The position numbers and the translations under genes were made by a program. The notes beneath the pieces were generated by a model that was not told where the DNA came from, searched no databases, and was given only the letters and a program-made list of their open reading frames with translations. This document shows, one piece after another, positions 16,501 through 24,785 of a stretch of 64,000 nt of DNA. Location: positions 1,922,001 through 1,986,000 of the forward strand of contig NZ_CP121247.1 of assembly GCF_029632765.1 (NCBI RefSeq), read 5' to 3'. The stretch's first letter is position 1; each line of letters starts with the position of its first letter. The DNA comes from Arcanobacterium wilhelmae (GTDB lineage: Bacteria; Actinomycetota; Actinomycetes; Actinomycetales; Actinomycetaceae).

Positions 16501-16754
16501 GCAGCCTTTTCCAGCTCTGCCTGCCCAAGGAGACGTTTGAGGCGCGTGTTCTCATCGCGCAGTCGCTGGAGTTCTTTGGCTTCGCTCTTGGTCATCGCCC
16601 CATACGTCGCCTGCCACCTATTCAACGTGGCTTCGCTAATCCCCAGCGTGGTGAGGATCTGAGCCGTCGTCGAGCCTGATTCCTTCATCTCCCGCGCCTT
16701 ATCGAGCTTACGAACAATCTGCTCGGGAGTGTGTTTACTGAATTTCTTCACCAT
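16470..16754 (-). CDS. IS3-family transposase OrfA (HTH)
   Basis: 94 residues: helix-turn-helix (PEQIVRKLDKAREMKESG, then ISEATLNRWQATYG) followed by a leucine-zipper-like coiled coil (LQRLRDENTRLKRLLGQAEL). It binds the terminal repeats. Overlaps OrfB by 31 bases. Confidence 0.95.
   Translation of the reverse strand: MVKKFSKHTPEQIVRKLDKAREMKESGSTTAQILTTLGISEATLNRWQATYGAMTKSEAKELQRLRDENTRLKRLLGQAELEKAAWKELSEGNF
16476..16482 (-). promoter_or_regulatory. programmed -1 frameshift heptamer GGGAAAC
   Basis: In the OrfA frame it reads G GGA AAC, an X_XXY_YYZ heptamer. Slipping back one base yields GGG AAA CTT, exactly the OrfB frame, two codons before the OrfA stop. Confidence 0.75.
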
Positions 16755-16849
16755 TCATCCATTCTCCCCACCTGCAGGCAGGGCATCAATGGACAACACT
16801 CAAGTCACCTGGACCTAAAAACTTAAGGCACTCCAATCGGATGCAACTT

Positions 16850-16895
16850 TTGTGGCTGGCTCGGCTTCGTCGCCGGAAAGCCGAGCCAGCCACAA
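16850..16895. terminator. 18-bp perfect hairpin terminator
   Basis: Arms TTGTGGCTGGCTCGGCTT (16850-16867) and its complement (16878-16895) enclose a 10-base loop, 13 bases past the stop of the minus-strand gene that ends at 16909. Confidence 0.75.
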
Positions 16896-16908
16896 GCGGT
16901 TCCATGGA

Positions 16909-17280
16909 CTATTTCTTTCTCTCGCGGCGCTTCTTTACTTCCTGCGCGTGATCACAAATGTCGCGCCGAATCTGGCGACGAAGCGTGCGAGTTCCCGCAC
17001 GCGCGACAATCGATGAGACAGCCACGGGAACCGAGCCAGCGAAGTACCGCCGACGACGGCGAACCAGCCTGTCCTCCAGCAGTGAGGCAACCAACTGGGC
17101 CGGGAACTCCGCCGCGTAAATCCACACCGACTCAGCGAAACTTAGCCGAGGCAAACCTGCCACTGTCAAGAGCACCCAGGCGACGACTACAGTCAAGAGC
17201 CAAAGCACGACGGCCGTCAACAAGTGTCCAACAAAACGAGTCTGCAAGGGAACAGGAGCCCAGCGGGATTCGTCTGCCAT
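16909..17280 (-). CDS. hypothetical membrane protein, basic C-terminus
   Basis: 123 residues, start supported by GGAGGTG. One long or two short hydrophobic segments (about 16-45, then a weaker one at 50-65), followed by a strongly basic tail (RRRRR, KKRRERKK) that should be cytoplasmic. Third gene of a small minus-strand set (42-, 65- and 123-residue products) divergent from the peptide/kinase operon. Membrane topology and context are compatible with an immunity or export-accessory role; no family recognised. Confidence 0.6.
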   Translation of the reverse strand: MADESRWAPVPLQTRFVGHLLTAVVLWLLTVVVAWVLLTVAGLPRLSFAESVWIYAAEFPAQLVASLLEDRLVRRRRRYFAGSVPVAVSSIVARAGTRTLRRQIRRDICDHAQEVKKRRERKK

Positions 17281-17346
17281 GGTTACACCTCCGATCGATC
17301 ATCAAGATTTTCGAGGCCTAAGTGATAGAACGATCCTCTGTGAGGA

Positions 17347-17544
17347 TCAATCCTTCGTCTTGTAATAAACCGTAGCTAAAGTGAGGATCATCGATGAAAT
17401 AGCCGCATAACCCCATGTTGGAAGGTGATACCAGAGCTTCGCGTCAAACGGAGAAAATCCAGCAACGATCCCATCGATCACTTTGAAAACAAGTACGCCC
17501 CAGAGAAAACCGAAGAATTCGTCGCGCTTCTCATTCTTCGACAT
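17347..17544 (-). CDS. small membrane protein of the bacteriocin island
   Basis: 65 residues from ATG 17544, which overlaps the stop of the preceding 42-codon gene (TAATG), so it is translationally coupled. GAGGAG lies upstream. Two hydrophobic segments (about 10-28 and 40-58). A longer start at 17562 is unlikely because it would be embedded in the upstream gene. Unknown function. Confidence 0.6.
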   Translation of the reverse strand: MSKNEKRDEFFGFLWGVLVFKVIDGIVAGFSPFDAKLWYHLPTWGYAAISSMILTLATVYYKTKD

Positions 17545-17672
17545 TACAGCTCTCCTCGGCACTTAAACGCACCCCACGCCAATGAAGCTACGATCCCTAC
17601 TGGTCCACCTAAATTACCAAGAAACAGACTCCCCGACATTACAAGTCCTACGGTTGTCAGAGCGATCTTCAT
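17544..17672 (-). CDS. 42-residue hydrophobic peptide gene
   Basis: A short gene with AGGG upstream of ATG 17672, coupled by TAATG to the next membrane-protein gene. The peptide opens like an export signal (MKIALTTVGLVMSGSLF). It then has a Gly-Gly pair (GNLGGPVGIVASLAWGAFKC) and ends in a single Cys and charged residues. It could be a small membrane or exported peptide; the GG could be a leader-peptide cleavage point. Assignment as a bacteriocin-like peptide is speculative. Confidence 0.5.
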   Translation of the reverse strand: MKIALTTVGLVMSGSLFLGNLGGPVGIVASLAWGAFKCRGEL

Positions 17673-17780
17673 CTTTCACCCTCTCGTCGAGATTGTTCAG
17701 CATCGTTTTCTTCGATGCGAAAACTATTCAACCGAGGCTTGCTCGTTTTCAACACCCTCGAATGGGGGGGCAATTCAACC

Positions 17781-17821
17781 CCCACATTTGTTGGCATTGA
17801 GATACCCACATTTGGGGGTAT
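17781..17821 (+). promoter_or_regulatory. tandem operator-like repeats upstream of peptide/kinase operon
   Basis: Two direct repeats, CCCACATTTGTTGGCAT (17781) and CCCACATTTGGGGGTAT (17805), begin 24 bases apart. A similar sequence (CCCCATTTGTAGGCA, 23216-23230) lies upstream of the bacteriocin gene. They are candidate binding sites for the local response regulator. Confidence 0.5.
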
Positions 17822-17892
17822 GACACCCATATCGCACGATTTATTCTGATTTCACTCACAACATGTCCATCTATTCACAAAGGGATCTTTCC

Positions 17893-18099
17893 ATGCGATT
17901 TCTCACGGCCATTCTGTTGACATTCTCTGTTCTAACTCTCGCAGACCTCTCAACTACTCCATCGTTACTCGATGGAAACATGACAACACCAACAATAGAA
18001 AATCTTCAGCACTACTCTAACCAAGGGAAGAGTTCGCCCCAATTTCTATGCAACAATTCTTTGTTCAGTTGGTCCTGGTGGTGCAAAATTAAGAAGTGA
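17893..18099 (+). CDS. exported Cys/Trp-rich peptide precursor coupled to the histidine kinase
   Basis: 68 residues from ATG 17893 (AAAGGG upstream; ATG 17863 is the alternative). The N-terminus is a signal peptide (MRFLTAILLTFSVLTLA). The C-terminal end holds two Cys residues 11 apart enclosing aromatic residues (CNNSLFSWSWWC) followed by the basic KIKK. Export and a disulfide-closed 12-residue loop are plausible. Its stop overlaps the kinase start (GTGA), so kinase translation depends on it. That arrangement suggests a signalling pheromone for the kinase, or a second antimicrobial peptide. No family recognised. Confidence 0.65.
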   Translation: MRFLTAILLTFSVLTLADLSTTPSLLDGNMTTPTIENLQHYSNQGKSSPQFLCNNSLFSWSWWCKIKK

Positions 18100-19238
18100 A
18101 AAATCAACTGATTTCGCGCGAAAAAACCACTCACCGCCATGAGAAATTCCGGGGCACTCTCACTCCCAGCGCGATAGCTTATTCCATAGTTGCCTTCGCC
18201 GTCGGCATCCCCGATTTGACAGCTTCACTCATTCACGAGCTGGGAATATTTTCAGCTGCAATCAGCATGTTGTTACTCATCCTGGCTGGTTTCTACGGCA
18301 TAATATTCGAATATATTTTCTTACTTTCCGCTGCAGTTGCCATCCCTCTCTCCCCTGGCGGTCTGCTACCAACATACGTTTTCGGCACGTACGCGATCGT
18401 AGTGAGATGGATCGATACCGATTTCAAAGTCCGCGCAATAGCGACGCTTCTGATCGCCCAAGTCGGTTTTACTTATTTTGACCCCGACCCAAACACGCTT
18501 GCACGCGTCGTATTTTTCGTGCTACCGATCATCTTTTGCATCACTCTCGGATTCTTCCTGCGCGGGCAACATCACATGATTCATTCACTCGAAGCCGAGA
18601 ACAAAGAGATAGAGGCGCGAACAAAAGCGGATCTTGCATCACTCTTGCACGACACCACAGCGAAAGACATCGCTCACATCACCGTGATCGCCGGCGATCT
18701 CCTGAGGAGCAACACACTTTCCTCTGCCGCTCGCGACGCACTAGAAGACATCGCAACAATTGCTGGGCGTTCCTCCCGTAACCTGCGCCCGATGATTCTC
18801 GATCTCTCATCGACAACAGCGAACAAGCCCCTCGACGTTGTCCCCACGGAGACCACGCGCATGCTCGCCACCCGTTCGATCACTCTCACCTGGAATTGCG
18901 CCGACGCCGAAGGTGAAGCCCTCTCCACGCCAATGCGAACCCTCCTCCCGATCAACATTGAACGGCTTCTCAGCCTCGCTGCGCGGGAGGGCGCAACCAA
19001 CATCCTCAAGTACGCCCCGGAGGGTTCGACAGCAACCGCCACGATCGCCGTCGGGAACGGGAACGCTTCCCTCACTCTCACCAACGCAGTCGCAGAACAA
19101 CCTGTACCCACCCCCGATCTCACTGGCGGGTACGGACTCGAAAACCTTGCCGTTCGAGTAGAACGCCACCACGGGACCCTCGACTACGGCCAAATTCGAG
19201 ACGAATGGATTTTTAACCTGGAGGTACCCATTGGATAA
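18096..19238 (+). CDS. sensor histidine kinase (HisKA_3/NarL type)
   Basis: 380 residues starting at GTG 18096, overlapping the peptide gene. Residues 25-155 contain about five membrane helices and no large sensor domain, as in peptide-sensing kinases. A short coiled region leads to the phosphoacceptor LLHDTTAKDIAHI with His185. The ATPase domain is degenerate but retains a G box (GYGLENLAVRVERHHG). It should phosphorylate the response regulator whose start overlaps its stop. The location upstream of an exporter/bacteriocin operon suggests control of that operon. Confidence 0.85.
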   Translation: MKNQLISREKTTHRHEKFRGTLTPSAIAYSIVAFAVGIPDLTASLIHELGIFSAAISMLLLILAGFYGIIFEYIFLLSAAVAIPLSPGGLLPTYVFGTYAIVVRWIDTDFKVRAIATLLIAQVGFTYFDPDPNTLARVVFFVLPIIFCITLGFFLRGQHHMIHSLEAENKEIEARTKADLASLLHDTTAKDIAHITVIAGDLLRSNTLSSAARDALEDIATIAGRSSRNLRPMILDLSSTTANKPLDVVPTETTRMLATRSITLTWNCADAEGEALSTPMRTLLPINIERLLSLAAREGATNILKYAPEGSTATATIAVGNGNASLTLTNAVAEQPVPTPDLTGGYGLENLAVRVERHHGTLDYGQIRDEWIFNLEVPIG

Positions 19239-19905
19239 GACAATCCGGATCATCCTCGCCGACGACGACGAGTTCTACGTCAACACTCTCGCCAAAAACT
19301 TCAACCACGAACCAGACATGGAAGTCATCACCATCGCCTCCGATGGCGCCACCGCGATGGCCGCAGCCGCTGCCCACCTCGCGGACGTGATCCTCCTCGA
19401 CGTCGACATGCCCGGAATCGACGGCCCTTCAGCCGCGAAAGCAATCCAGCGCATCAACCCCAAACTCCCCATCATCATCCTCACCTCGTTCAAACACCCG
19501 AACGCGCTCGATTCGTGCCTCAAACTTGGGCTTTCCGGTTTCCTCACTAAAGACACACTCCCCCAACAGCTTGCAGAACAAATACGACTCGCCCTCACCG
19601 GGCAAATTGTGCTCGGACCCACCCCCACCAAAATCATCACCGCCTCCTACCTGGCCAGCAAGCAGGGGCGTGACAAATTCCCAGAGTTCGCCACCGCGGT
19701 AGATAATCTTCCACCACGCCTACGGCAAGTATTCGAAGACGTCATCCTCGCCTACAACAACAAAGAGATCGCCGAGCGGCAAGGACTGAGCGAAGTGACA
19801 GTGCGCGGTTACGTCAAAGACCTCATGGCCGCCACACACATGCATTCACGCGGCAAACTCATCCTCACCGCAGCCAAAGCCGGATACGTACACGACGGCA
19901 AATAG
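19231..19905 (+). CDS. LuxR/NarL-family response regulator
   Basis: 224 residues from TTG 19231, eight bases before the kinase stop, with GGAGG upstream. The receiver domain has the acidic pocket LADDDE, phosphoacceptor Asp57 (ILLDVDMPG), the conserved Ser/Thr (ILTSFK) and Lys (FLTKDT). The C-terminal HTH (NKEIAERQGLSEVTVRGYVKDL) binds DNA. It likely controls the bacteriocin/ABC operon and its own operon. The last 155 bases are duplicated almost exactly at 24786-24940. Confidence 0.92.
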   Translation: MDKTIRIILADDDEFYVNTLAKNFNHEPDMEVITIASDGATAMAAAAAHLADVILLDVDMPGIDGPSAAKAIQRINPKLPIIILTSFKHPNALDSCLKLGLSGFLTKDTLPQQLAEQIRLALTGQIVLGPTPTKIITASYLASKQGRDKFPEFATAVDNLPPRLRQVFEDVILAYNNKEIAERQGLSEVTVRGYVKDLMAATHMHSRGKLILTAAKAGYVHDGK

Positions 19906-19944
19906 TTCCGATTCCAAAGAGCGAAGCGCCCGGGGATGCACCGC

Positions 19945-20595
19945 CTACGCCACTCGGCCGATGCTTAACTGGAGCTCGCAACGCGCCGCCACTTCGGCGT
20001 CGTGCGTCACCACAACCAGCGCCTTGCCATACTCGTGGCACAGAGCGAAAAGTTCATCGAGTACCACGCTGGCGAGGTGATGGTCGAGCGCTCCGGTGGG
20101 TTCGTCAGCCAAGATAAGCTGACCGGGCTTGAGCATGCACCGGGCTATCGCTACGCGCTGCTGTTCGCCACCAGAGAGGGTGAAGACTTTCGCATCGATT
20201 ACGTCCCGAAGCCCGAGCCGTTTAAGAACACGCCTCACCTCTGCCTCACGGTCCTTTTTCGGCAGCTGCGAGTACTTCATCCCTAACAGGACGTTTTCCA
20301 ACGCGGTGTGTGATTCCAACAGCGCATACGACTGGAACAGATAGCTCACTGTATTTCTGCGCAGTTTTGTGGCAGTTGCCGAGTTAATTCCCGGCGCATT
20401 GTTACCGGCGATCTGAATCGTTCCCGACGTCGGTGGCTCAAGCAAGCCAATCATGTTCAAGAGCGTCGATTTTCCGGCGCCGGATTCGCCCATGATCGCC
20501 ATCGTTTGGGTGGGTTCAAGGCTAAAACTCAGGGAATCGATGATCGTGCGGTTACCGTACTTTTTCGTCAGGTTGTGGACTTCGAGAAGAGCCAT
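19945..20595 (-). CDS. ABC transporter ATP-binding protein (bacteriocin export/immunity, lactococcin 972 group)
   Basis: 216 residues. Walker A GESGAGKST (about 35-43), Q-loop YLFQSYAL, signature LSGGEQQRVAIARCML, Walker B LILADEPTGALD, H-loop VVVTHD. It is of the MacB/LolD type that pairs with FtsX-like permeases. Third gene of the operon bacteriocin - membrane protein - ATPase, a layout known for lactococcin 972 loci where the pair gives immunity. Confidence 0.9.
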   Translation of the reverse strand: MALLEVHNLTKKYGNRTIIDSLSFSLEPTQTMAIMGESGAGKSTLLNMIGLLEPPTSGTIQIAGNNAPGINSATATKLRRNTVSYLFQSYALLESHTALENVLLGMKYSQLPKKDREAEVRRVLKRLGLRDVIDAKVFTLSGGEQQRVAIARCMLKPGQLILADEPTGALDHHLASVVLDELFALCHEYGKALVVVTHDAEVAARCELQLSIGRVA

Positions 20596-20604
20596 GATTA
20601 CTCC

Positions 20605-22812
20605 TTAGTTTGCTTTGAGAAGATGGGAGACGTGAGTAGTTGCGGCGCGACTTGCGACCACGAATACCAAGGCAAGCTGAATGAGCCCGAGGATCGGCAT
20701 GAAGGCGATGATTGAGTCTGACCCTAGGGGTATTCCTGCAAGCGTTGCAAGTATCGTGGCCCCCAGGACGACAGCGAATGGCGCTCGGAAAATATGCACC
20801 AAGGGATAGCCCATGAGCCGTAGCACGGCGACCCGTTTTGCGTTCGCTTTTGCGTAGAGTTGTACCAGTCCGACGATGAGCATCATGTCAATGACTGCAC
20901 CGAGGGCGACGGCGGTACCGAAAAGTTCAAGCAGGCGCGTAAAGGTTTTATGGAGCCCGGCAAGGAAGTTCGACACGGGGATAAATTGTGGCTCGTTGTC
21001 GTCAATCTGATACTTTGCGAGGTAACTCTTCGCCGTGTATTTCTCCTTCGCCGAGGCTTCGAGCTTAATGTAGCTACCCTGCAAGCCAGGAGCCGAAAGG
21101 CTCTCGTTTTCAAAATAGGTCATGTTCGCGGCCGTAGCGAGATAGATAACCGGATCCTTCGTATGGATATTGTTGGGGCTTTCTTCGTTCCAGGTGAAGA
21201 ACGATATGTCCGGAGTATAAGTGCGGAACTCATACCGAGGATTCTTAGTGAATCGGGTAGCGATTGCGGAATCCACGTGCCTCCGAGCATCCTCGGCAAG
21301 CCAATCACTCATAGTTTCACTCTCATCCTTGCTCAAGGTATCGGGCAGGTAGTACACGCGAACTCCATCAAGGGCGAGGGCGCGATCACGATCGGCCACC
21401 GGGAAACCAACACTACGCAAATAGTTGGCCGAAGCAGAGAAATACCAAAATGGCTTCTTTGGAACGTTCTCGTATACTTGGCTGTTTCGCCAGTTATCAA
21501 GGGTTGCTACATCGTGGAATGTTGTATTGATGAGGCTCACTCCAGGCTTGTCTTCGATCGATTCGTACCATGCGAAGTATTCGCGCTGCCTCGTGTCGCT
21601 TAACCCAGTTTGGCCGTCTACTTGGTTTGAACCAACCCCGTCTCGGTGAAGAATCTGGTGATCTTCAACTTCGTGCCAGGATTTTTTGAGAGTCTGAACT
21701 TTGGTGATTTCTCCGAGTGGGCCGTCCATGGCCCGCAAGCCAATAACGCATACCCCACTGGTCAGAGCGAATAACGCCGCGAGAACGAGCACCATGCCTC
21801 GTTGAGAGACACGGTTTCGGATCGCGTTAACGGGTTTGGCGAGGTAGACCGCAACAATTGCCGGTAGGCAGGCCCCAGCCAGGAGGACAATGTAGAGGGT
21901 AGCGTATTGCGCCAGGTGAACAAACGTTTGCATGGTGATCGGGAAGTCGCGTCTCACCCAAAGCATGCCTCCAACCAGTGCCATCAGGCCCACGCCTATA
22001 CCGATGCCGAAGCGCCAGTTTTTCGCTAAAAAGTGGCACTTCGTCAGCCCCAGAAGGAGGAACATTCCGAGCTGCCGCACCGACTGGTAGACATTCACTG
22101 TCAACAATGCTGCGATCATCACCACGGTGATTGCTAAGAAGCCGAACAGGAGAGTGAGGAAGACTGCCCCCGTTTCAGCTGCTCCTGAGAGGGCGGAGGT
22201 CATTTTGCCTGATGGAATTGAGGTTGCCTGCGAAATCTGCTGAACAAGATTCGTAAAATCCGCGCTTGTAAGGCCGATCACCCGGTATGTGCCACGAACA
22301 TTGTGGGAGATATCCACGAGGTTACTCAACTGCATGCCGATTGGGCGCGCAGAGAGCTCAACAGAAGGAAGGTACGCGATTGAATCAGCCTGGACGCGGT
22401 CTAAACCGAGGGTTGACTTCGGGTTGGCGCTAGCAAGGAGGGCAAGATTTTCTTTCGAAAAAATTTGTGTGCCTGCGAACTCCAAGAGAGCGCCGGCGGG
22501 AGCATCGGCGAGGTTGCCGTCGAAGCCGTAACGATATCCTTCGCTCGATCCGTCGATATTCGACACCACGAGGTCGCGGCGAATAATGATGCCACCTTTT
22601 TCTTTCACGATCTGCCGCGCAATGTCCAGTGCATTTCGCGCCAACCGGTCATCGTTGATGACTGAGAGGTTCAGCACCTGCCCTGTCGAGGGATAGTCAC
22701 TCAACACACTTTGGTACTGCTGCCCAAACGTGACAGCAGAAATTAGCGAGAGCAACACACCAACCACTACAACTAGGGAGCTTAAAGTGATTTTCAAAAA
22801 CTTTGACATCAT
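20605..22812 (-). CDS. bacteriocin-associated integral membrane protein (FtsX-like)
   Basis: 735 residues with an N-terminal membrane helix (residues 6-28), a large extracytoplasmic domain, a central block of about four helices (215-375), a second extracellular domain and three C-terminal helices (630-725). It has the duplicated FtsX arrangement and the length typical of the bacteriocin-associated (DUF1430) proteins next to lactococcin 972 genes. It starts 24 bases after the bacteriocin stop and ends 9 bases before the ATPase start. Likely works with that ATPase in immunity or release. Confidence 0.85.
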   Translation of the reverse strand: MMSKFLKITLSSLVVVVGVLLSLISAVTFGQQYQSVLSDYPSTGQVLNLSVINDDRLARNALDIARQIVKEKGGIIIRRDLVVSNIDGSSEGYRYGFDGNLADAPAGALLEFAGTQIFSKENLALLASANPKSTLGLDRVQADSIAYLPSVELSARPIGMQLSNLVDISHNVRGTYRVIGLTSADFTNLVQQISQATSIPSGKMTSALSGAAETGAVFLTLLFGFLAITVVMIAALLTVNVYQSVRQLGMFLLLGLTKCHFLAKNWRFGIGIGVGLMALVGGMLWVRRDFPITMQTFVHLAQYATLYIVLLAGACLPAIVAVYLAKPVNAIRNRVSQRGMVLVLAALFALTSGVCVIGLRAMDGPLGEITKVQTLKKSWHEVEDHQILHRDGVGSNQVDGQTGLSDTRQREYFAWYESIEDKPGVSLINTTFHDVATLDNWRNSQVYENVPKKPFWYFSASANYLRSVGFPVADRDRALALDGVRVYYLPDTLSKDESETMSDWLAEDARRHVDSAIATRFTKNPRYEFRTYTPDISFFTWNEESPNNIHTKDPVIYLATAANMTYFENESLSAPGLQGSYIKLEASAKEKYTAKSYLAKYQIDDNEPQFIPVSNFLAGLHKTFTRLLELFGTAVALGAVIDMMLIVGLVQLYAKANAKRVAVLRLMGYPLVHIFRAPFAVVLGATILATLAGIPLGSDSIIAFMPILGLIQLALVFVVASRAATTHVSHLLKAN

Positions 22813-22836
22813 TATTCACCGCAATCCCGGAGTCAC

Positions 22837-23136
22837 TCAGCCTCGGCAATCCCAGTAGGCTCGGGCCGTGGTCCAAGGGCTGATCTTCTGTGACGCATAT
22901 GCTCTAACACCAGGACGCTGCCAACCTGAGTTTGTCGTATTCGCGGTGGCACGATGATCAAAGTGCCCCGACATGACGTCCGAATAGGAGACCACGCCAA
23001 GAAAGCGCCCATGGTCCCAGCTGACCGGAGTGCGCTTATAATAAACCGTCCCTGCATACGCGGCACTCACACCACCAAGAAGCATCATCGATGCTAGCGA
23101 TACCGTGCCGAGAGCACGTTTGATCGATTTCTTCAT
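22837..23136 (-). CDS. lactococcin 972-family bacteriocin precursor
   Basis: 99 residues; two adjacent ATGs (23139, 23136) follow AAAGGAG, and the reading frame's longer start is not used. The signal peptide (MKKSIKRALGTV, hydrophobic core) ends at AYA, leaving a mature chain of about 71 residues. This is close to the 66 of lactococcin 972. The mature part is Tyr/Trp/His-rich (VSWDHGRFLGVVSYSDVMSG, then HFDHRATANTTNSGWQRPG) and ends in TTARAYWDC. Lactococcin 972 itself binds lipid II and blocks septum formation in related Gram-positives; target conservation is inferred. First gene of its operon. Confidence 0.85.
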   Translation of the reverse strand: MKKSIKRALGTVSLASMMLLGGVSAAYAGTVYYKRTPVSWDHGRFLGVVSYSDVMSGHFDHRATANTTNSGWQRPGVRAYASQKISPWTTARAYWDCRG

Positions 23137-23215
23137 CATTTTCTCCTTTATTGATACTTTCGCACCCTTCTTCGGATCCGGCACTATTCAATCTAGATCG
23201 GTGAGTCCGCAACAC

Positions 23216-23231
23216 CCCCATTTGTAGGCAA
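23216..23231. promoter_or_regulatory. operator-like site upstream of bacteriocin gene
   Basis: CCCCATTTGTAGGCA matches CCACATTTGTTGGCA of the peptide/kinase promoter region at 13 of 15 bases. It lies about 80 bases upstream of the bacteriocin start. Confidence 0.45.
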
Positions 23232-23321
23232 AATGACAGCCTCCATATTCGTTCCTCCCAAAGACGAAAACGCCCAAAGTGGGAGCACGAACTCGGGCAA
23301 ACTTCGCTTCACGTCCCGGTA

Positions 23322-24767
23322 GGTTCTTGGGGTCAATGCACTATCTGATTGGGGTGTGTTGGTATGGCCGGGAAGTGGCTTTGTGTGAAGCCTGTGGTGT
23401 TGGAGTGTATTCGGGGTGGGGAGAGCGCGTCGAGTCTTTCTCGCCGGTTGGGAATGTCACGGGAAACGATCCGCAGGTGGTGTCGTGAGGCGGGTCTAGT
23501 CCTCGCGACGGGCCCGCATGGGTCTCTTGCCCAGGTTCGTGAGCGTGATCGTCAACGTGCGATCGAGTTGATTGGCCAGGGATGGACGAATACTGATATT
23601 GCGCATGAGCTTGGGTATTGCCGTGAATGGGTCCGTCAATGCAGGGTAGCGTTAGGCGACATGGAAAATGCGTTACGACGAGGCCGCCGTGGCGGGACTC
23701 GTCATCTTGCAAGTGTGGACCAGGTTGGTAGCGGCAACGTTGGGCGCGGGCGTCGTATCACGAGTAAAGAACGTGTCGCGATCGCGTTGCTGTTAGACCA
23801 AGGATACTCTGGCCGGCAGATCGCGATCCGCCTCAAACGCTCCCCGTCAACGATCACGCGTGAGATTAACCGTTCCCAACGCGTGGATGGGTCCTATGAT
23901 GCGGGTGTGGCTTCACGCAAAGCATTCGAGCGTAGGGCACGTCCTAAACCATTGAAACTCCAGGCCAACACGCGTCTTCGGGAGGTTGTGGTGGGGTTGC
24001 TCAATCAACGGTATTCACCCCAGCAAGTCGCGGTACGGTTACGACACTTGTATCCAGATGATAGGGAGATGCACGTGAGTGTCGAAGCGATTTATCAAGC
24101 CTTATATGTTCAAGGGGTAGGTTCACTCGCGCAGGAACTGAAACGTGAAAAAGCGTTGCGTTCGGGACGGAAGAATCGTATTCCTCGGTCGCGTCTTGCA
24201 GGGCTTCCGGGGCGTGGGAGGAAAACATGGGTCGAAGGTGCCCAGATCTCGATGCGCCCTCCCCAGGCCAGTGATCGGGCTGTTCCTGGGCATTGGGAAG
24301 GCGATCTGGTTGTTGGTGGTGGTAAGGATGGGCATGGGACAGCGTTGATCACGCTCGTTGAGCGGCGTTCACGGTTTGTGTTGATGCACCGGCTCGGAGC
24401 GGGACGTGACTCGAAGACTGTGGTCGATGAGTTGGTCACGATGGTGAAGTCTTTACCCGGGAAGTTTGAAACGATCACGTGGGACCAGGGCTCGGAAATG
24501 GCTCAAACCCCGTCCTTCACGATCGCGACGGGAGTGAAAGTGTTTTTCGCTGACCCCCACTCTCCCTGGCAGCGGCCCTCGAACGAGCGACTCAACCGTG
24601 ACATCCGCGAGTACTTCCCCAAAGGAACGAACTTCGCCACCATCACCGATGCCCAAGTCCAAGAAGCCCAAGACGAACTCAACAACCGCGCCCGCGTCGT
24701 CCTCAAAGGCGCCACCCCACATGAGACACTAGCCCAACAACTAAATGATGCATTGACCGCCTGAACC
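23322..24767 (+). mobile_element. IS30-family insertion sequence
   Basis: Ends match as inverted repeats: GGTTCTTGGGGTCAATGCA on the left, and GGTTCAGGCGGTCAATGCA read inward from the right. One transposase fills the element. Target duplication could not be identified with confidence. It separates the bacteriocin promoter region from the truncated response-regulator copy. Confidence 0.88.
23364..24764 (+). CDS. IS30-family transposase
   Basis: 466 residues from ATG 23364 (an in-frame start exists at 23349). Two N-terminal HTH regions (SASSLSRRLGMSRETIRRW; YSGRQIAIRLKRSPSTITRE) precede the DDE core. The core shows GHWEGDLVVG (first Asp), TWDQGSEM (second Asp) and WQRPSNERLNRDIREYFPKG (Glu region). 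The NxxIRxxxPKGT end is typical of IS30. Intact. Confidence 0.94.
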   Translation: MAGKWLCVKPVVLECIRGGESASSLSRRLGMSRETIRRWCREAGLVLATGPHGSLAQVRERDRQRAIELIGQGWTNTDIAHELGYCREWVRQCRVALGDMENALRRGRRGGTRHLASVDQVGSGNVGRGRRITSKERVAIALLLDQGYSGRQIAIRLKRSPSTITREINRSQRVDGSYDAGVASRKAFERRARPKPLKLQANTRLREVVVGLLNQRYSPQQVAVRLRHLYPDDREMHVSVEAIYQALYVQGVGSLAQELKREKALRSGRKNRIPRSRLAGLPGRGRKTWVEGAQISMRPPQASDRAVPGHWEGDLVVGGGKDGHGTALITLVERRSRFVLMHRLGAGRDSKTVVDELVTMVKSLPGKFETITWDQGSEMAQTPSFTIATGVKVFFADPHSPWQRPSNERLNRDIREYFPKGTNFATITDAQVQEAQDELNNRARVVLKGATPHETLAQQLNDALTA

Positions 24768-24785
24768 CCCCTCCCAAAACTTTCA

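Larger units (their letters stand above)
15588..16835 (-). mobile_element. complete IS3-family insertion sequence
   Basis: Ends are imperfect inverted repeats: TGGAGTGGCCTAAGAATTAG at the left, and TGGAGTGCCTTAAGTTTTTA read inward from the right. A 4-bp duplication ATCG flanks it (15584-15587 and 16836-16839). Length is 1248 bp, with two overlapping frames and a GGGAAAC slippery site, all typical of IS3. Confidence 0.93.
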
